Origin: Gammaproteobacteria bacterium
GTDB taxonomy: Bacteria > Pseudomonadota > Gammaproteobacteria > PS1 > Pseudothioglobaceae
Reading direction: 5' to 3'
Length of the DNA: 8,016 bases
Assembly: GCA_029941485.1 (NCBI GenBank)
Contig: JAPYOZ010000039.1
Span: 1-8,016 of the forward strand
This document shows, one piece after another, positions 5,883 through 8,016 of this stretch. Positions within the stretch are counted from its first letter, which is position 1. Every line of letters starts with the position of its first letter. Below the pieces are notes generated by a model. That model did no database searches, was not told the DNA's origin, and was given only the letters and a program-made list of their open reading frames with translations. The position numbers and the translations under genes are program-made.

Positions 5883-6890
5883 ATGAAATTTATACAAAAA
5901 TTAATCCTTATTTTTGCCATCCTTGTTAACTTTAACGTTATGGCGAAAGAGGGAAAAATTACGGGCGGTGCTGCTTATGAAATCCCTGCTTGGTTTACGG
6001 ATAGCTTCTTAGACATTGCTGAAGACGTTGAAGATGCAACGGATAGCAACAAAAGTGTTTTGTTGTATTTTCATTTAGATAATTGCCCGTATTGCAGCTC
6101 TATGTTGGATCAAAATTTTAAAAGTGGTGATAATTTAGCTTTTATTCAAAAGCATTTTTCCGTTATTGCAGTTAATCTTAAAGGTGATCGAGAAATCACC
6201 CTAAATGAAGATGAAGCCTTGTTAGAAAAAGAGCTGAGTAAGATTCTTAAAGTACAATACACGCCAACCATTATTTTTATCGGTGAAGATGGTAAACAAG
6301 CCTTTAGAACAAACGGTTATCGTACGCCAAAAGCTTTTCGACAGGTGTTGGAATATGTAGTAAGTCAATCTTACAAAAATACCACGTTATCAGATTACGT
6401 TGAATCTAATCATAAATCTTCTAAAGGTTATACTTTTATCGATTATTCAGGCTTGGAAAAAGCCAGTTATTTACAAGATTACAAACAACCGGTTGCCATC
6501 CTTTTTGAAGACAAAGACTGCATTGATTGTAAAAATTTCCATGAAAAATTAATTAATAGAGATGATGTCAAAGCTGAATTAAAACAATATTTGTTTATTC
6601 GTTTTGATGCGTACTCTGATCAAAAAATTATTGATTTTGATGGCAAAACAACTTCACCAAGACAGATGGTAAAAGACTTTGATCTTAATTATCGCCCTGG
6701 TATTTTGCTGTTTAATGAGGGTGAAAATATCACTAAAATTGATGGCCAGCTTTATAGCTTTCACTTCAATACGGTATTACGCTATGTGAGTGGTAAGCAT
6801 TATGAAATTTTCCCCAGATTTGGTGATTATCTCAAAGCACGACAGCTAGAACTGCTAGAGCAGGGTATCGATATCAACATTGTAGATTAA
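5883..6890 (+). CDS. Exported protein with tandem thioredoxin-fold domains (CPYC and CIDC)
   Basis: This 335-residue protein has a signal peptide: MKFIQK, a hydrophobic core LILIFAILVNF, and a likely cleavage after VMA (residues 19-21), so it probably acts in the periplasm. Domain 1 (about 45-162) has LLYFHLDNCPYCSSM with the redox motif CPYC at 68-71 and the cis-Pro loop YTPT (Pro128), followed by IIFIGEDGKQA. Domain 2 (about 183-305) has ILFEDKDCIDCKNF with CIDC at 213-216 and YRPG (Pro272) in the cis-Pro position. Both are Thioredoxin_2/SoxW-like folds, plausible in thiol-disulfide reduction, for example in sulfur oxidation or cytochrome maturation, but the partner is unknown. Start choice: the frame stays open upstream to about 5595, but that part is antisense to 6S RNA, and the ATG at 5883 begins directly with a signal peptide. 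There is no strong Shine-Dalgarno sequence. dbpA follows after 36 bases. Confidence 0.85.
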   Translation: MKFIQKLILIFAILVNFNVMAKEGKITGGAAYEIPAWFTDSFLDIAEDVEDATDSNKSVLLYFHLDNCPYCSSMLDQNFKSGDNLAFIQKHFSVIAVNLKGDREITLNEDEALLEKELSKILKVQYTPTIIFIGEDGKQAFRTNGYRTPKAFRQVLEYVVSQSYKNTTLSDYVESNHKSSKGYTFIDYSGLEKASYLQDYKQPVAILFEDKDCIDCKNFHEKLINRDDVKAELKQYLFIRFDAYSDQKIIDFDGKTTSPRQMVKDFDLNYRPGILLFNEGENITKIDGQLYSFHFNTVLRYVSGKHYEIFPRFGDYLKARQLELLEQGIDINIVD

Positions 6891-6926
6891 GGTAAAATCC
6901 TCCTATCTTGTTATTGAGCCTTTATT

Positions 6927-8016
6927 GTGAGTACCACTGATTTTTCATCGCTAAATTTACATCCCGACTTATTAAAAAATTTGGACTCGTTGGGCTATGA
7001 ATCAATGACTCCGATTCAAAGCTTAAGCTTGCCAGCAATATTATCGGGCAAAGATGTGATTGGCCAAGGCAAAACTGGCTCGGGTAAGACGGCTGCCTTT
7101 GGTTTAGGTTTGTTGCAAAAGCTTGATGTTAAATCTTTTAAAGCACAATCGATTGTTTTGTGTCCTACGCGAGAGTTAGCCGATCAAGTGGCAAGTGAGA
7201 TTCGAAAACTCGCTAGAACAATCCACAACATTAAAGTTTTAACGCTTTGTGGTGGTGCGCCGTTTGGTCCACAGATTGGCTCATTAGAGCATGGCACACA
7301 TATTGTGGTTGGTACGCCAGGACGTATTGAAGAACACTTGCGTAAAGGTACGCTTAAGCTGGATCATATTACCACGTTGGTATTGGATGAGGCAGATCGT
7401 ATGCTTGACATGGGCTTTCAAGACACCATTGATGAGATTATTGAAAAAATCCCAGCCAATCGACAAACGCTTTTGTTTAGTGCTACTTTCCCAGATGAAA
7501 TTGCCAGTATTGCTGAGCGAGTGATGAAAAATTCTACTATGGTTGAGGCGCCTTCTACACACGAAGAATCTACCATTAAACAATATTTTTATAAAGCCAA
7601 TAGTGCCGATGATCGTATGATGGCACTGCGTTTATTATTGGCCAAGCACAAGCCAGACTCTGCTTTGGTTTTTTGTAATACCAAGAGCGACACTCAAGAC
7701 GTGGCTGATGAGCTTGTTCATTATGGCTTTTACGCATTGGCTATTCATGGTGATCTTGATCAACGAGAACGCGATCAGGCGCTGATTCGTTTTTCCAATA
7801 AAAGTATCTCTGTTTTAGTGGCGACTGATGTTGCCGCACGAGGTCTGGATATAGATTCATTGGACATGGTGATTAACTTTAACATTGCTCACGATCCTGA
7901 AGTCCATGTGCATCGTATTGGTCGTACTGGTAGAGCAGGGCGTAGTGGTATTGCTTGTACATTGTATGGTGATCGTGAAACGCACAAACTCAACGCTTTA
8001 GAACTTGATATCACGC
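6927..8016 (+). CDS. dbpA: ATP-dependent RNA helicase DbpA (3' partial)
   Basis: DbpA is a DEAD-box helicase that remodels 23S rRNA around hairpin 92 during large-subunit assembly. The frame is open to the right edge (363 codons). All helicase motifs are in order: Q motif MTPIQ (27-31), motif I GKTGSGKT (48-55), PTREL (80-84), TPGR (130-133), DEAD (154-157), SAT (185-187), VFCNT (248-252), ATDVAARGLDI (299-309) and HRIGRTGRAG (329-338). QGKTGSGKTAAFGLGLLQ, LCPTRELADQV and LTLCGG.PFG follow E. coli DbpA more closely than RhlE, SrmB or DeaD. GTG at 6927 is the chosen start because MSTTDFSSLNLHPDLL aligns with the E. coli N-terminus; only a weak TGAG precedes it by eight bases. E. coli DbpA has 457 residues, so about 90, including the C-terminal RNA-recognition domain that gives DbpA its specificity, lie beyond the window. 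Without that domain the subfamily call is strong but not absolute. Confidence 0.9.
   Translation, partial: MSTTDFSSLNLHPDLLKNLDSLGYESMTPIQSLSLPAILSGKDVIGQGKTGSGKTAAFGLGLLQKLDVKSFKAQSIVLCPTRELADQVASEIRKLARTIHNIKVLTLCGGAPFGPQIGSLEHGTHIVVGTPGRIEEHLRKGTLKLDHITTLVLDEADRMLDMGFQDTIDEIIEKIPANRQTLLFSATFPDEIASIAERVMKNSTMVEAPSTHEESTIKQYFYKANSADDRMMALRLLLAKHKPDSALVFCNTKSDTQDVADELVHYGFYALAIHGDLDQRERDQALIRFSNKSISVLVATDVAARGLDIDSLDMVINFNIAHDPEVHVHRIGRTGRAGRSGIACTLYGDRETHKLNALELDIT

Noticed and set aside
6891..6926. Possible terminator between the thioredoxin-fold gene and dbpA
   Set aside because: No stem followed by a T-run could be found in the 36-base gap; co-transcription is more likely.
7284..7583. 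Open frames on both strands inside dbpA
   Set aside because: The helicase motifs run unbroken in the main frame through this whole stretch, so these are chance frames.

Overview
The window looks like chromosomal DNA of an A+T-rich gammaproteobacterium. The evidence is the gene set (rnfH, CorC, PmbA/TldE, a UbiH/UbiF/VisC-type hydroxylase, DbpA) and above all a 6S RNA gene directly upstream of the 5-formyltetrahydrofolate cyclo-ligase gene, the arrangement known from Escherichia coli (ssrS-ygfA/fau). The flavour resembles small-genome marine sulfur-oxidiser relatives such as the SUP05/Thioglobus group, but that is an impression from protein sequences and not a demonstrated placement. No mobile elements, CRISPR arrays, tRNA or rRNA genes were seen, and this is mostly an ordinary housekeeping region.

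Left block, 1-5013, all on the plus strand: hisA (5' end cut off by the window edge), rnfH, corC, a six-helix TauE/DsbD_2-type membrane protein, pmbA (tldE) and a flavin-dependent ubiquinone hydroxylase. The genes overlap or lie 7-40 bases apart, so they could be read as one long transcript. Their jobs are mixed: histidine synthesis, a small ubiquitin-like protein, a CBS-domain ion or envelope protein, a membrane thiol or metal protein, half of a peptidase complex, and quinone synthesis. Physical packing explains the arrangement better than a shared pathway does.

Middle block, minus strand, 4997 to about 5764: a 6S RNA gene is followed 28-30 bases downstream by fau, whose 3' end overlaps the 3' end of the ubiquinone hydroxylase gene by 17 bases in convergent orientation. 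Upstream of the 6S RNA is a perfect 17-base inverted repeat (5787-5830). It sits between the minus-strand 6S gene and a plus-strand gene, and promoter-like hexamers lie at exact mirror positions around its centre.

Right block, plus strand, 5883-8016: an exported protein with two thioredoxin folds, carrying CPYC and CIDC active-site motifs, then the DEAD-box RNA helicase gene dbpA, cut by the right edge before its rRNA-binding domain. The 6S RNA gene, the symmetric dyad and the tandem thioredoxin protein are the most interesting items. The possible link between the thioredoxin protein and the membrane protein with cysteines in helices 1 and 4 is speculative.
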